Source: Streptosporangium oxazolinicum (GTDB lineage Bacteria; Actinomycetota; Actinomycetes; Streptosporangiales; Streptosporangiaceae). From it: 64,000 nucleotides of DNA. The stretch lies in contig NZ_BAABAQ010000007.1 in assembly GCF_039537505.1 (NCBI RefSeq), forward strand, positions 359,673 to 423,672, given 5' to 3'. Of the stretch, positions 20,790 through 29,784 are shown piece by piece. Under the pieces are notes generated by a model. It worked only from the letters and a program-made list of their open reading frames with translations, searched no databases and was not told where the DNA came from. A program made the translations under genes and the position numbers. How positions within the stretch are numbered: position 1 is the first letter of the stretch; the number at the start of each line of letters is the position of its first letter.

Positions 20790-22601
20790 ATGGCACACCC
20801 CGTCACCGTCACGGCGGAGCACCCGCTCGACGGCCTCGGCCTGCGGGCGGCAGGGCCACCCGCCCTCACCGCCGTCGCCGCCCGGCACCTGGCCCTGCTG
20901 GGCGCCGACGACCTCGGATCGACCGCCTCCGACGGCCCCGGGATCGTGTCACTCGCCGGTACGGACGCGCGCCTGCTCACCGCCGAGATCGTCTGGGCCC
21001 GCCTCGCCCCGGCCGAGGAGGTGAGTGATGAGGCCACCGCGCAGGCCGCGACCGGGGTCGCCCACGTGCACGGCCGCCGCGACGGCGAGCCGCGCGGCCT
21101 GGCCGCCGACTACCTGACGACCGCGTGCTCGGTGCTGGCCGTCCAGGGACTCCTGGCCGCCCTGATCGGCCGCGCCCGCGGCTGCGCGGTCGAGACCGTG
21201 CGCACCGGGGTGGACCTGGCCGGGCTGCTCGCCGTCGGCCAGTATCTGGCCGCCGCCACGGCCGCCGACGAGGAGGCGGCGCCGCTGGCACCGGGCGGGC
21301 CGCCCTTCACCACGGCCGACGGCGTGTGTTTTGAGGTCGAGACCCTCGACCCGGCCGCCTGGGTGGCCTTCTGGCGTTTCCTGGGGGTGGCCGAGCGCCT
21401 CGCCGGATCGGCGTGGAGGTCCTTTCAGTTCCGCTACGCCACGGCCTGCTGCCCGCTGCCCGGGGAACTGCCCGCGCGGGCCCGCGCGGCGGACTGGGCG
21501 CTCGTGCTGCGGGCCGCGGCGGAGTCGGGCGCCTCGGTGTGCGCGCTGCGCTCCCTCACCGATCGCCTGGCCGAACCCCGCCCGGCGGCGCCCTGGCGGC
21601 TGTCGCCGCTGCTCCCGGTCGCCGGGCCGCCCTCGCCGGGCGCGGCGGCCGAGACCGCCCGCCCGCTGGCCGGGTTCACGGTCCTGGAGGCCGGGCGGCG
21701 GATCCAGGCGCCGCTCACCGCCCACTTGCTGGGACTGCTCGGCGCCGACGTGGTGCGCGTCGAGCCACCCGGCGGGGATCCGCTGCGCGGCATGCCGCCC
21801 ATGTGCGGTGACCTGTCGGCCCGGTGGCTCGCGCTCAACCGGGGCAAACGCGCGGTGGAGATCGACATCAAGTCGGCCGCGGGCCGGGCCGCGCTGCGCG
21901 ACCTGGTCGCGGGCGCGGACGTCTTCGTGCACAACTGGGCGCCGGGCACGGCCGAGCGCCTCGGCCTGGACGACGGCGACCTGTCGGCGGTCAACCCCGC
22001 CCTGGTCTACGCCTACACCAGCGGCTGGGCCGGGCGGCTGGCCGACGTGCCGCTGGGAACCGACTTCATGGTCCAGGCCCGCACCGGCGTGGGCGAGGCC
22101 GTACGGCCCGCCGGTGAGGCGCCCGCGCCGTCGCTGATGACCCTGCTGGACGTCCTCGGCGGCCTGCTCGGCGCCCAGGCGGTGCTCGCCGGGCTCCTGC
22201 TGCGTGAGCGCGGCGGCCACGGCGTGCGGGTGGACTCCTCGCTGCTCGGCGCGGCCGAGGTGCTCACCGCTCCCGCGCTGCGCCGGGCCGCCGAGGGCGG
22301 CGCCTGCCGCGCCCCGGAGGGGTTTCGCCGTCCCCTGCGGACGGCGGACGGCTGGGTGAGCGTCGCCGACGGCCCCGCCGGGCAGGCGGGCGCGGCCTGC
22401 CCCGGCATGCTCGCCGACCTCACACAGAGCACCGCGATGACCTCGGCCGAGGTTCTCGCGATGCTCCGGAGCCGGGGGCTGCGGGCCACCACCGTGACGA
22501 CCGCCCTGGACACCCTGGGCGCCGACCCGCGTTTCGCCTCCGCCCTCACCCGTGACGAGCACGGGGCTCTGGCCGTACCCGCTCCCTGGAGGTTCGCATG
22601 A
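20790..22601 (+). CDS. Two-domain class III CoA-transferase (CaiB/BaiF family)
   Basis: I start at ATG 20790 (preceded by GGGAGAGGAGAG), giving 603 aa. Residues about 290-603 are a recognisable CaiB/BaiF domain: RPLAGFTVLEAGRRIQAPLTAHLLGLLGADVVRVEPP, LNRGKRAVEIDIK and the catalytic-aspartate region GTDFMVQARTG. The first about 290 residues look like a second, degenerate CoA-transferase half (LAADYLTTACSVLAVQGLLAALIGRARG), making an internally duplicated protein. Family members move CoA between acids through an aspartyl-CoA intermediate. It leads an operon with the AMP-ligase (ATGA overlap). Substrate unknown. Confidence 0.85.
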   Translation: MAHPVTVTAEHPLDGLGLRAAGPPALTAVAARHLALLGADDLGSTASDGPGIVSLAGTDARLLTAEIVWARLAPAEEVSDEATAQAATGVAHVHGRRDGEPRGLAADYLTTACSVLAVQGLLAALIGRARGCAVETVRTGVDLAGLLAVGQYLAAATAADEEAAPLAPGGPPFTTADGVCFEVETLDPAAWVAFWRFLGVAERLAGSAWRSFQFRYATACCPLPGELPARARAADWALVLRAAAESGASVCALRSLTDRLAEPRPAAPWRLSPLLPVAGPPSPGAAAETARPLAGFTVLEAGRRIQAPLTAHLLGLLGADVVRVEPPGGDPLRGMPPMCGDLSARWLALNRGKRAVEIDIKSAAGRAALRDLVAGADVFVHNWAPGTAERLGLDDGDLSAVNPALVYAYTSGWAGRLADVPLGTDFMVQARTGVGEAVRPAGEAPAPSLMTLLDVLGGLLGAQAVLAGLLLRERGGHGVRVDSSLLGAAEVLTAPALRRAAEGGACRAPEGFRRPLRTADGWVSVADGPAGQAGAACPGMLADLTQSTAMTSAEVLAMLRSRGLRATTVTTALDTLGADPRFASALTRDEHGALAVPAPWRFA

Positions 22602-24226
22602 CCCCGCGCCTGGACGACCTGGTACCCGCCACCCTGAGACGCCGGTGGGCCGCCGACGGCACCTGCCCGGACCTCGACCTGTACGCCCTGTTTCGCACCC
22701 GCCGCCTGGCGGACCCGGACCGGGTCGCGGTGATCGACGCGGCGGGCGAGGTCACCTACGCCGAACTGGACCGCCTGGCCCGGTCGGCCGCGGCCGGGCT
22801 GCGCGGGCTCGGCGTGTGCGAGGGCGACGTCGTCGGCGTCCAGCTGCCCAACGGCCGCGACGCGGTCGTGGCGGACCTGGCCCTGGCGGCGCTCGGCGCG
22901 GTGGCGCTGCCGTTCCCCGCGGGGCGGGGGGTGGCCGAGGCGGCCTCCCTGCTGGGCCGTTCCGGCGCGCGGGCCGTCGTCGCCGCCGTCGAGTATCGGG
23001 GCAGCGCGCACGCCCGCGAGCTGGTGGCCGCCGCCGGAGACCTGCCGGGCCTGCGGGTGGTGATCGCCGCCGGGCCGCAGGAGCCTCCGCCGGGCAGCGT
23101 CGACTGGGGCCAGGTGCTGTCGGCCGACGGCGGCGCCTTCGTCCCGGCCAGGCCCGACCCGGACGGCGCGGCCCGCATCCTGGTCTCCTCGGGGTCGGAG
23201 TCGGAACCCAAGATGGTCGCCTACTCCCACAACGCGCTCGCCGGCGGGCGGGGCAACTTCATGGCCACCCTCCTTCCCGGCGGGGGCACGCCGCGCTGCC
23301 TGTTCCTGGTCCCGCTCGCCTCGGCCTTCGGCAGCAACGGCACCGCCGTCACCCTGGCCCGGCACGGCGGCACCCTGGTGCTTCTGGAGCACTTCTCTCC
23401 CCGGGCCGCGCTGGCGGCGATCCGTGAGCACCGCCCCACCCACGTGCTCGCCGTACCGACCATGATCCGTATGATGCTCGACCAGCCGGACGCCGGGCCG
23501 GCGCCGTCCATGACGGCCCTGGTGCTGGGCGGCGCCGAGCTGGACGCGGCCACCGCGGCCGAGGCGGGCACGGCGTTCGGCTGCCCGGTGATCAACCTGT
23601 ACGGCTCCGCCGACGGGGTGAACTGCCACAGCGGGTTTCGCCCGGCCAGCGCGGGCGACGGCGGCCCCGGTGTGGTGGTGGGGTTGCCCGACCCCCGGGT
23701 GGCGGAGATCCGCATCGCCGCGCCCCCGGACGGGGAGCGGTTCGGTGAGATCATCGCCCGTGGCCCGATGACCCCGATGTGCTATGTCGGCGCCCCGGAG
23801 CTGAACCGGCGCTACCGCACGGGGGACGGCTGGGTCCGCACCGGCGACCTGGGGGTGATCGACGCCGACGGGCGGCTGCGCCTGATGGGCAGGCTCAAAC
23901 ACGTCGTCATCCGCGGCGGCGCCAACATCAGCCCGGCCGAGGTGGAGCGCGCGCTGGCCGACCATCCCGGGGTACGCGAGGTGGTGTGCCTGGGCGTGCC
24001 CGACCAGGTGATGGGGGAGCGGCTGGCGGCCTGCGTGGTGCCGCGCCCCGGGCACACCCCCGACCTGCCCGGCCTGTCGGCCCATCTGCTGCGGCGGGGC
24101 GTCGAGCGGGGCAAGCACCCCGAACGCCTGCTGCTGGTGCGGCAGGTGCCGCTCACCCCGGCGGGCAAACCCGACCGGGACGCGCTGCGCGCCCTGCTGC
24201 TCGGCGGGCGCCGGGAAACACCCTGA
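22598..24226 (+). CDS. Class I adenylate-forming enzyme (acyl-CoA/acid ligase)
   Basis: The 542-aa protein has the ANL core motifs: the P-loop-like VSSGSESEPKMV (glycine/serine-rich, with a Ser-Glu insertion relative to TSGTTGxPK), NLYGSADG (A5), GWVRTGDLG (A7), GRLKHVVIRGGANISPAEVE (A8) and the catalytic lysine region PLTPAGKPDRDALR (A10). It should activate a carboxylic acid as the acyl-AMP and pass it to CoA or a carrier protein. No carrier protein is adjacent. It is translationally coupled to the CoA-transferase, and together with the acyl-CoA dehydrogenase it forms a set that could build or break down an unsaturated acyl-CoA. Substrate not predictable by eye. Confidence 0.88.
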   Translation: MTPRLDDLVPATLRRRWAADGTCPDLDLYALFRTRRLADPDRVAVIDAAGEVTYAELDRLARSAAAGLRGLGVCEGDVVGVQLPNGRDAVVADLALAALGAVALPFPAGRGVAEAASLLGRSGARAVVAAVEYRGSAHARELVAAAGDLPGLRVVIAAGPQEPPPGSVDWGQVLSADGGAFVPARPDPDGAARILVSSGSESEPKMVAYSHNALAGGRGNFMATLLPGGGTPRCLFLVPLASAFGSNGTAVTLARHGGTLVLLEHFSPRAALAAIREHRPTHVLAVPTMIRMMLDQPDAGPAPSMTALVLGGAELDAATAAEAGTAFGCPVINLYGSADGVNCHSGFRPASAGDGGPGVVVGLPDPRVAEIRIAAPPDGERFGEIIARGPMTPMCYVGAPELNRRYRTGDGWVRTGDLGVIDADGRLRLMGRLKHVVIRGGANISPAEVERALADHPGVREVVCLGVPDQVMGERLAACVVPRPGHTPDLPGLSAHLLRRGVERGKHPERLLLVRQVPLTPAGKPDRDALRALLLGGRRETP

Positions 24227-24271
24227 GCCCTCCCGGGCCGGAGGTGTTCTCGGCCCGGGAGAAAGCCTCGC

Positions 24272-24871
24272 TCAGGCGGCCCGGTCGGCGGCCTCCAGCG
24301 ACTCGATGAGCTGGGTGCGGGCTCGCGCCACCCGGGAGCGCACCGTGCCGATGGGGCAGCCGATCAGCGAGGCGGCCTCGGCGTAGGGCAGGCCGACGAC
24401 CTGGGTGAGCACGAAGGCCTCCCGTCGCTCGTGCGGCACCTTGGCCAGCAGGTCCGCCAGGGCCACCCCGTCCTCGCGTCCCGGTAGCCCGCGGGGCTGA
24501 CATCGCTCGGCGGCGCTCTGCCAGTCGGCGAGATCGGCGATCCTGGGGCGGCAGGACGCCGACCGGAACCGGTCGACGACGACCCGCCGGGCGATGGACA
24601 GCAGCCAGGTCCTGGCCGACGAGCGGCCGGCGAAGCGGGGCAGGCTGCGCAGGACGCGGACGAACGTCTCCTGGGTCAGGTCCTCGGCCGACGGGGTCCC
24701 GGCCAGGTAGGCGACGAACCTGCGCACGTCGGGGTAGACCGCGCGGGTGAAGGCCTCGACGTCCGCGGGCGCTCCTGCGCGCGCGGCCAGTGCGAGCACC
24801 GTCAGCCGCTCGTCGGAGCAGGCGCCGGTGTCATGGTCGGATGCGCGGTGATCGCGCGTGACAGAACTCAT
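24272..24871 (-). CDS. sigC: ECF sigma factor of the SigC type
   Basis: I start at ATG 24871 (AAGGA upstream), giving 199 aa. Region 2 reads DVRRFVAYLAGTPSAEDLTQETFVRVLRSLPRFAGRSSARTWLLSIARRVVVDRFR in sense order, and region 4 KVPHERREAFVLTQVVGLPYAEAASLIGCPIGTVRSRVARAR. Both run closely parallel to Mycobacterium tuberculosis SigC (FVAYL-x5-DDLTQETF; RSSARTWLL; GCPVGTIRSRVARAR). M. tuberculosis SigC has been linked to copper acquisition and has no anti-sigma partner; none is adjacent here either. It lies between two operons that share the promoter GGGAAC-N17-CGAC, and it is the obvious candidate for recognising it. I found no copy of that promoter in front of sigC itself. Confidence 0.85.
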   Translation of the reverse strand: MSSVTRDHRASDHDTGACSDERLTVLALAARAGAPADVEAFTRAVYPDVRRFVAYLAGTPSAEDLTQETFVRVLRSLPRFAGRSSARTWLLSIARRVVVDRFRSASCRPRIADLADWQSAAERCQPRGLPGREDGVALADLLAKVPHERREAFVLTQVVGLPYAEAASLIGCPIGTVRSRVARARTQLIESLEAADRAA

Positions 24872-25095
24872 GATGATCGTTCCTTGGGTCGCGGTGCAGA
24901 ACGGATACACGGTCTGGAGATGGGTGGCCCCTGACGGGCTGGTGGAGGAGACAGGGGCGCGGGGCGTGGACGCCGGGGCAGGAGCTGACCGATCTCACCG
25001 GGCCGCTTGACCTCCCGGCGCGGGGCGGCCGTGGACGCCGGGGGAGGCGGGCCTCGGGCCTCTCGCACGGGCCGCGCCATCGCCTCCGTCCTCAC

Positions 25096-25122
25096 GGGAA
25101 CCCCGGCGGGTCGGCGGGCGAC
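25096..25122 (+). promoter_or_regulatory. ECF-type promoter of the MFS/GH88-like operon
   Basis: GGGAAC (25096-25101), 17 bp, CGAC (25119-25122), about 50 bp upstream of the MFS start codon. It is the third copy of the element in this locus. The remaining spacer (24872-25095) holds only an imperfect direct repeat (CGTGGACGCCGGGG near 24965 and 25031) of no clear role. Confidence 0.65.
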
Positions 25123-25172
25123 TGTCTGGAGCGCGGTCGTCGCGAGGACTCCGCGAGGGGAAGGAGGCCGCG

Positions 25173-26372
25173 ATGCGGCTGAAAAGACCAGAAAGCCGCG
25201 GACGGCCAGGACGCGGCACGGCCGGGCAACGGCGGGTGACCGTCCTGCTCACCGCGGCCATGGGCGTGTCGATGCTTCAGCTCTTCCTGATCGGCGCGCT
25301 CGGCCCGCGCCTGGTCGCCGAGGCGGGCATCTCCCGTACGGCGATCGGCCTGACCACGACCGCCGGGTTCGGGGTCGCCGCGCTGCTCTCGCTCACCGCC
25401 GGTCGCTGGGTGGACCGGCTGGGCGCCCGCCGCTGCCTGGTCGCCCTGCTGCTGCTGGCCGCGGTGGCGCTGGCCCTGATCGGCGCCGCCGCGAACACGT
25501 TCGTCCTGCTGGCGGCGGTGGCCCTGGGCGGGCTGCCGCAGGCGCTGGCCAACCCCGCCACCAACAAGATCATCGTGGCGGTGGTCGAACCGGCCGGTCG
25601 CGGCGCGGTCACCGGCTGGAAGCAGTCCGGGGTGCAGTTCGGCGCCTTCGCGGCGGGGCTGCCGCTGGCGGCGCTCGCCGCCTGGACGGGATGGCGCGGC
25701 TCGGTGTGGACGGCCGCCGCGCTCGCCGTCCTCATCGCCTGCTGGGCCCTTCGCGCGCTGCCGCCCGACCCCGGCCCCGCGCAGGCTCCGCCGTCCCGGG
25801 ACGCGCCGCGCGCCCGCGTCGGCCGGCTGGCGCTGTTCTCCTTCCTGCTGGGGTGCGGGATCGCCGCGGTGAACACCTACCTCGCGCTCTTCGGGGCCGA
25901 GCGGCTGGGACTGGGGCCGGTCGTGGCGGCGTGGCTGGTCGCCACGCTGGGCGTCACCGGCGTGGCGGGCCGGGTCGGCTGGTCGCGGCGGGCCGGCCGT
26001 CCGGGCCGGGCCGAAGCGCTGCTGGCCCCCCTCGCGGCCGGAGCGTGCGGGGCCGCCCTGCTGCTCGCGGCGGCCTCGTCGGCCCCCTTCCTGGTCTGGG
26101 CGGGGGCGGCGGCCGTCGGCGCCTTCGCCGTCGCGGGCAACGCGGTCACGATGGTCGCCGTGATCAGGCGCGCCGACCCTCGCGGCGCCGGTCGCGACTC
26201 CGCGCTCGTCTCGGCGGGCTTCTTCGCCGGATTCGCCGCCGGGCCACCCCTGTTCGCCGTCCTCGTCGAGACCGCGGGGTACGGGCCCGGCTGGGGGCTG
26301 GTGGCCGCCGAGTTCGCGGTCGCCGCCGCCGTCGCGGCGCCACTGCGGTTCCGGGCCGGAGCGCGCCGATGA
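25173..26372 (+). CDS. Major facilitator superfamily transporter
   Basis: The 399-aa protein has about 12 hydrophobic segments and the MFS loop 2-3 signature as GRWVDRLGARRCLV. The N terminus is basic and hydrophilic (about 20 residues). MFS proteins of this size in small-molecule clusters are usually exporters with proton antiport. Its position behind the shared ECF-type promoter, and its overlap with the GH88-like gene, suggest export of the product or handling of the substrate of the ligase/CoA-transferase set. Confidence 0.85.
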   Translation: MRLKRPESRGRPGRGTAGQRRVTVLLTAAMGVSMLQLFLIGALGPRLVAEAGISRTAIGLTTTAGFGVAALLSLTAGRWVDRLGARRCLVALLLLAAVALALIGAAANTFVLLAAVALGGLPQALANPATNKIIVAVVEPAGRGAVTGWKQSGVQFGAFAAGLPLAALAAWTGWRGSVWTAAALAVLIACWALRALPPDPGPAQAPPSRDAPRARVGRLALFSFLLGCGIAAVNTYLALFGAERLGLGPVVAAWLVATLGVTGVAGRVGWSRRAGRPGRAEALLAPLAAGACGAALLLAAASSAPFLVWAGAAAVGAFAVAGNAVTMVAVIRRADPRGAGRDSALVSAGFFAGFAAGPPLFAVLVETAGYGPGWGLVAAEFAVAAAVAAPLRFRAGARR

Positions 26373-27403
26373 CCTGGGCTCAGACGGCGCTGGCGGAGCT
26401 CCTCGCCCGGGCGGGGGCCACCGAGGCCGAAGTGGCCGGGCGGTGGCCGCTGCACGCCGATCCCGGCTCCGGCCGCTGGACGACCACCGCCCGCGGGTCA
26501 TGGACCGGCGGTTTCTGGGCGGGCCTGCTGTGGCTGCGGGCGATCGTGAGCGGTGCGCCCGCCGACCGGGCCGCCGCGACCGGCCGCACCGCGCTGCTCG
26601 CCCCCTGGGCCGAGGCCGACACCGCGACCCGGGGCCTGATCCTGTGGTACGGCACCGCGTTCGGCGTGATGTGCGGGGACGATGCCGCGACGGCGCTTCG
26701 CGACCGCGCGGCCCGAGCCTGCCTGGAGGCCTACGACCCCGGGCTCGGGCTGGTGCCCTGGGGCGACGCGTTCGGCGGCCCCCGCGAGGTGGCCCGGGTC
26801 GACGCCCTGCCCGGCCTGGCGCAGCTCCTGCGCCTGCGAGGGCCCGGCGGGATCGCCGCCGCCCGCGACCAGCTCGCACTGCACCTCGGGCTGACGCTCG
26901 GGGAGCCGGAACCGCGCCCGGCCTGGCGGGCACGACCCGACGGCACCTGGGCGCCCCATCACGATCCGGCGCCCGGCTGGAGCCGTACGGTGGCGTGGCT
27001 GTCGCTCGCGGTCGCCGACGCCGGCGACGAGGCGGCCCGGCGTGAGCTGCTGGGCCATCCCCGGGTGGCCGGCCGGTTCGCGGCGGCCTCGCCCGCCGTC
27101 CCCCCGGCACGTCCCGGCGGTCCCCCCGACACCTCGGCGGCCGCGATCGAGGCCGTGGCCGCCCTCAAGCTGGCCGCGCGAGCCCTCGCCACCTGCCCGA
27201 GGGCGGCGGCCCGGCTGCGGCAGCGCGCCGTCGCCGTGCTGCGCGAACTGGTCACCGCGCACCTGCGCGACGGCCGCCTCCTGGACGGGTGCCACGACCT
27301 CGAACGCGATGTGGCCACCCGCCACGAACTGGTGTGGGGTGACTTCTTCCTGGCCGTGGGCCTGGCGATCCTCACCGGAGTGATCGCTCCCTTCAGCTGC
27401 TGA
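26369..27403 (+). CDS. GH88-like (alpha/alpha)6-barrel protein
   Basis: The 344-aa protein starts at ATG 26369 overlapping the MFS stop (ATGA). Tryptophan/glycine-rich repeats typical of (alpha/alpha)6 barrels are seen (RWTTTARGSWTGGFWAGLLWLR; GLILWYGTAFG), and the C terminus RHELVWGDFFLAVGLAILTG matches the ending of unsaturated glucuronyl hydrolases (GH88). No signal peptide is present. The usual GH88 catalytic aspartates cannot be placed with certainty, so it may be a non-sugar member of the fold. Its 3' end overlaps the convergent metal-binding lipoprotein gene by 11 bp. Confidence 0.65.
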   Translation: MTWAQTALAELLARAGATEAEVAGRWPLHADPGSGRWTTTARGSWTGGFWAGLLWLRAIVSGAPADRAAATGRTALLAPWAEADTATRGLILWYGTAFGVMCGDDAATALRDRAARACLEAYDPGLGLVPWGDAFGGPREVARVDALPGLAQLLRLRGPGGIAAARDQLALHLGLTLGEPEPRPAWRARPDGTWAPHHDPAPGWSRTVAWLSLAVADAGDEAARRELLGHPRVAGRFAAASPAVPPARPGGPPDTSAAAIEAVAALKLAARALATCPRAAARLRQRAVAVLRELVTAHLRDGRLLDGCHDLERDVATRHELVWGDFFLAVGLAILTGVIAPFSC

Positions 27404-28181
27404 GCGCCGCGGTCAGCGCGTCGGCGCCCGCCCGGTACACGGCGATCAGATCCAGCTCCCGGCCGGGGAAGTTGTCGATGACCACGCGCTTGGCCCGCAC
27501 GCCGGACAGCGCGTCCCCGCCGGGCATGGCGGAGTTGTCGAGCACCAGCCGGGGCCGCTTGGCGGCCAGTTCGGAGATCTGCCCGGCGGTGGGCGGCTGC
27601 GGGCCGAACACCCCGGCGGGCCGGGTGCCGGCCAGATCGGCGGCCCAGGCCACGAACGCCTGCGAGACGATCACCGGCGCGGTGCCCCCGGTGGCGGCGG
27701 TGACCTTCTCCTTCAGCGCGGCGTACTCGGCGTCGAAGGCCGAGGTCCACGCCTGGGCGGCCTGGGCGGTGCCGAACTCGCCGCCCAGGCGCCGCACCTC
27801 GGCCTTGACCTTGTCGGGGGCGTTGTCCAGGGAGACCTCGATCAGCTTGGCGCCGGACCCGGCGGCCTCCTTGAGCTTTCCGGCGAAGCCTTCGAAGGCG
27901 GCGTACAGCACCACGTCGGCCTGGGCCACCGTGGCCAGGTCCGAGGGCTTGGGGTCGTAGTCGGCGGCGTGGTGCACGCCGGGCGGGACGATCACCGCGA
28001 TGTCGGTCGCGCCCGCGGCCTTGGCGAACCCCGCCTCCCAGGTGGAGGCGGCGACCACCTTCAGGCCGCCCCCGGCGGAAGCGGGGGCGGCCTGCTGAGG
28101 CCGGGCGCTCCCACAGGCGGCCACGGCCAGCGCGGCGACGGCGGCCAGGGCGGCGAGACGGAATCGGCGCAAAATGATCAT
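27393..28181 (-). CDS. Metal-binding lipoprotein of a ZnuABC-type importer
   Basis: I start at ATG 28181, overlapping the permease stop (ATGA), giving 262 aa. The lipobox is VAVAACGS with Cys23. The cluster A-I (TroA-like) fold is supported by GVHHAADYDPKPSDLATVAQADVVLY, where paired histidines replace the usual single His before the YxPKPSD segment, and by the C-terminal NFPGRELDLIAVYRAGADALTAAL. There is no long His/Asp-rich loop of the kind in ZnuA. Zinc is the common substrate of such systems, but manganese or another metal is possible. It ends the three-gene importer operon. Confidence 0.85.
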   Translation of the reverse strand: MIILRRFRLAALAAVAALAVAACGSARPQQAAPASAGGGLKVVAASTWEAGFAKAAGATDIAVIVPPGVHHAADYDPKPSDLATVAQADVVLYAAFEGFAGKLKEAAGSGAKLIEVSLDNAPDKVKAEVRRLGGEFGTAQAAQAWTSAFDAEYAALKEKVTAATGGTAPVIVSQAFVAWAADLAGTRPAGVFGPQPPTAGQISELAAKRPRLVLDNSAMPGGDALSGVRAKRVVIDNFPGRELDLIAVYRAGADALTAALSS

Positions 28182-28993
28182 TTCGTGAGGATCCTTTCCG
28201 GGATCGAGTAGAGAAGGACGGTGCACAGCCCGCCGACCAGCACCAGCACCGGGCCGGGCGGCAGGTCGAGAAGCAGGGCGAGCAGGAAGCCGCCCAGGGT
28301 GAAGGCGAGCCCGAAGGCGACCGACCAGCCGACCATCGCCGACAGCGACCGGCCGACCCGCCGCGCGGCCAGGGCGGGCAGCAGGGTGAGCGCGTCGACC
28401 AGCAGCGCCCCGGTCAGCCGGATGGCCGAGGCGATCGCCACCGCGATCACCACCAGCAGGACGAACGTGAGCCGCTGCACGGCCACCCCCGAGCAGAGGG
28501 CCAGCTCACGGTCGTGCAGCAGCAGGGCCAGGTCCTTTCTGCGTAGGGCGTACAGCACCGGGACGAGCGCGGCCAAGACGGCGAGCGCGGCCACGTCCCC
28601 CGGGCGGGTCGCCAGGATCGACCCCCACAGCAGCTCGAACGCCCCGTTGGCGTTCACCCCGGAGATCGACAGCACCAGCAGCGCCGCCGCGATGGCCAGT
28701 GTCATCAGCAGGCCCATCGCCCCTGACAACCCCGCGCCGCTGCGGGCCAGCGGGGTGAGCGCGCCGCCGGTCAGCGCGCACAGCACCAGTGCGCACAGCA
28801 GCGGATCCAGGCCGGTCAGCAGGCCGATCGCGATGCCCAGCAGCGCGACGTGCATCATCGCGAAACGGACCGGCATGATGTCCAGTCCCACGATGAACAC
28901 CCCGACGATCGGCAGCGCCACCGAGCCGAGCAGCAGCGCCAGCAGGGCCAGCCGGACCGAGGGGATCTCCAGCAGCGTCCAGATCGAGGTCAC
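28178..28993 (-). CDS. Metal ABC transporter permease (ZnuB/TroC type)
   Basis: I start at GTG 28993, which overlaps the ATPase stop (GTGA), giving 271 aa. There are about eight hydrophobic segments, with VRFAMMHVALLGIAIG and the family region SAIRLTGALLVDALTLLPALAARRVGRS. It is the membrane channel of the importer, working as a dimer with the ATPase at 28990-29733. Confidence 0.88.
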   Translation of the reverse strand: MTSIWTLLEIPSVRLALLALLLGSVALPIVGVFIVGLDIMPVRFAMMHVALLGIAIGLLTGLDPLLCALVLCALTGGALTPLARSGAGLSGAMGLLMTLAIAAALLVLSISGVNANGAFELLWGSILATRPGDVAALAVLAALVPVLYALRRKDLALLLHDRELALCSGVAVQRLTFVLLVVIAVAIASAIRLTGALLVDALTLLPALAARRVGRSLSAMVGWSVAFGLAFTLGGFLLALLLDLPPGPVLVLVGGLCTVLLYSIPERILTK

Positions 28994-29733
28994 CGGACCT
29001 CCCGCAGCCGCCCGGCGGCCATCTCGGCCACCCGCTCGCACGCCTGGGCGACCACCCGGTCGTGGGTGACCACCACCACGCTGACCGGCAGTGCGGCCAG
29101 CACGCCGGCGACCTGTTCCTGACCGGCGAAGTCCAGGGCCGCGGTCGGCTCGTCGGCCAGCACCAGCCCCGCCCCGGCCGCGACCTGCCCCAGCGCCCGC
29201 GCCAGGTAGGCGCGCTGCAACTGCCCCCCCGACAAGGTGGCCAGCGGGCGCTCCAGCAGGGCGCCCACCCCCAGGTCCTCGGCCGAGGCGAACGCCCGCC
29301 CGGCGTGGCCGCCGCTGGCCAGCAGTTCGCGGACCAGCAGCGGGAAGCGTCCGGCCGCTTGCCGCTGCGGGATCCAGGCGACCTCGGCGCGGCGGCGGGC
29401 CCAGTCGGCCGGTGTGCGCGCCCGCCGTCCGGCGACCTCGATCACACCGGAGACCTCGCGGTGCAGCCCGAGCAGCGCGCGCAGCAGCGTGCTCTTGCCC
29501 GAGCCGTTGGTGCCGGTGATGGCCAGATGCTCGCCGGGGGCGAGTGTCAGGTCGACGGCGTCCACCGCGAGGAGCCCGCCGTGCCGGCAGCTCACGGCGG
29601 ACAGGCGCAGGCCGGCGGCGCTCGCCGGAGAGCCGGGAAGAGGGAGGGGAGGGGGGAGGGGCATGGGCGTACTCCGGTCGGGGGGTGGGGGCACGGCGGC
29701 GGCCGGGCGGACCGGGTCCGCCCGGGAGGGCAT
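28990..29733 (-). CDS. Metal ABC transporter ATP-binding protein (ZnuC type)
   Basis: The 247-aa protein has Walker A GTNGSGKST, Q-loop WIPQRQ, signature LSGGQLQR, Walker B GLVLADEPTAALD and a switch His in VVVTHDR, all intact. The first about 40 residues are proline-rich, and ATG 29664 is a plausible alternative start. It is the first gene of the ATPase-permease-lipoprotein operon; the two small genes and two membrane genes upstream run the same way and may be on the same transcript. Confidence 0.88.
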   Translation of the reverse strand: MPSRADPVRPAAAVPPPPDRSTPMPLPPPLPLPGSPASAAGLRLSAVSCRHGGLLAVDAVDLTLAPGEHLAITGTNGSGKSTLLRALLGLHREVSGVIEVAGRRARTPADWARRRAEVAWIPQRQAAGRFPLLVRELLASGGHAGRAFASAEDLGVGALLERPLATLSGGQLQRAYLARALGQVAAGAGLVLADEPTAALDFAGQEQVAGVLAALPVSVVVVTHDRVVAQACERVAEMAAGRLREVR

Positions 29734-29784
29734 GGTGAGGAGACGGGACCGCCTTCGAAGGTCAGCCCGTGGAGGGAGAGCGGC

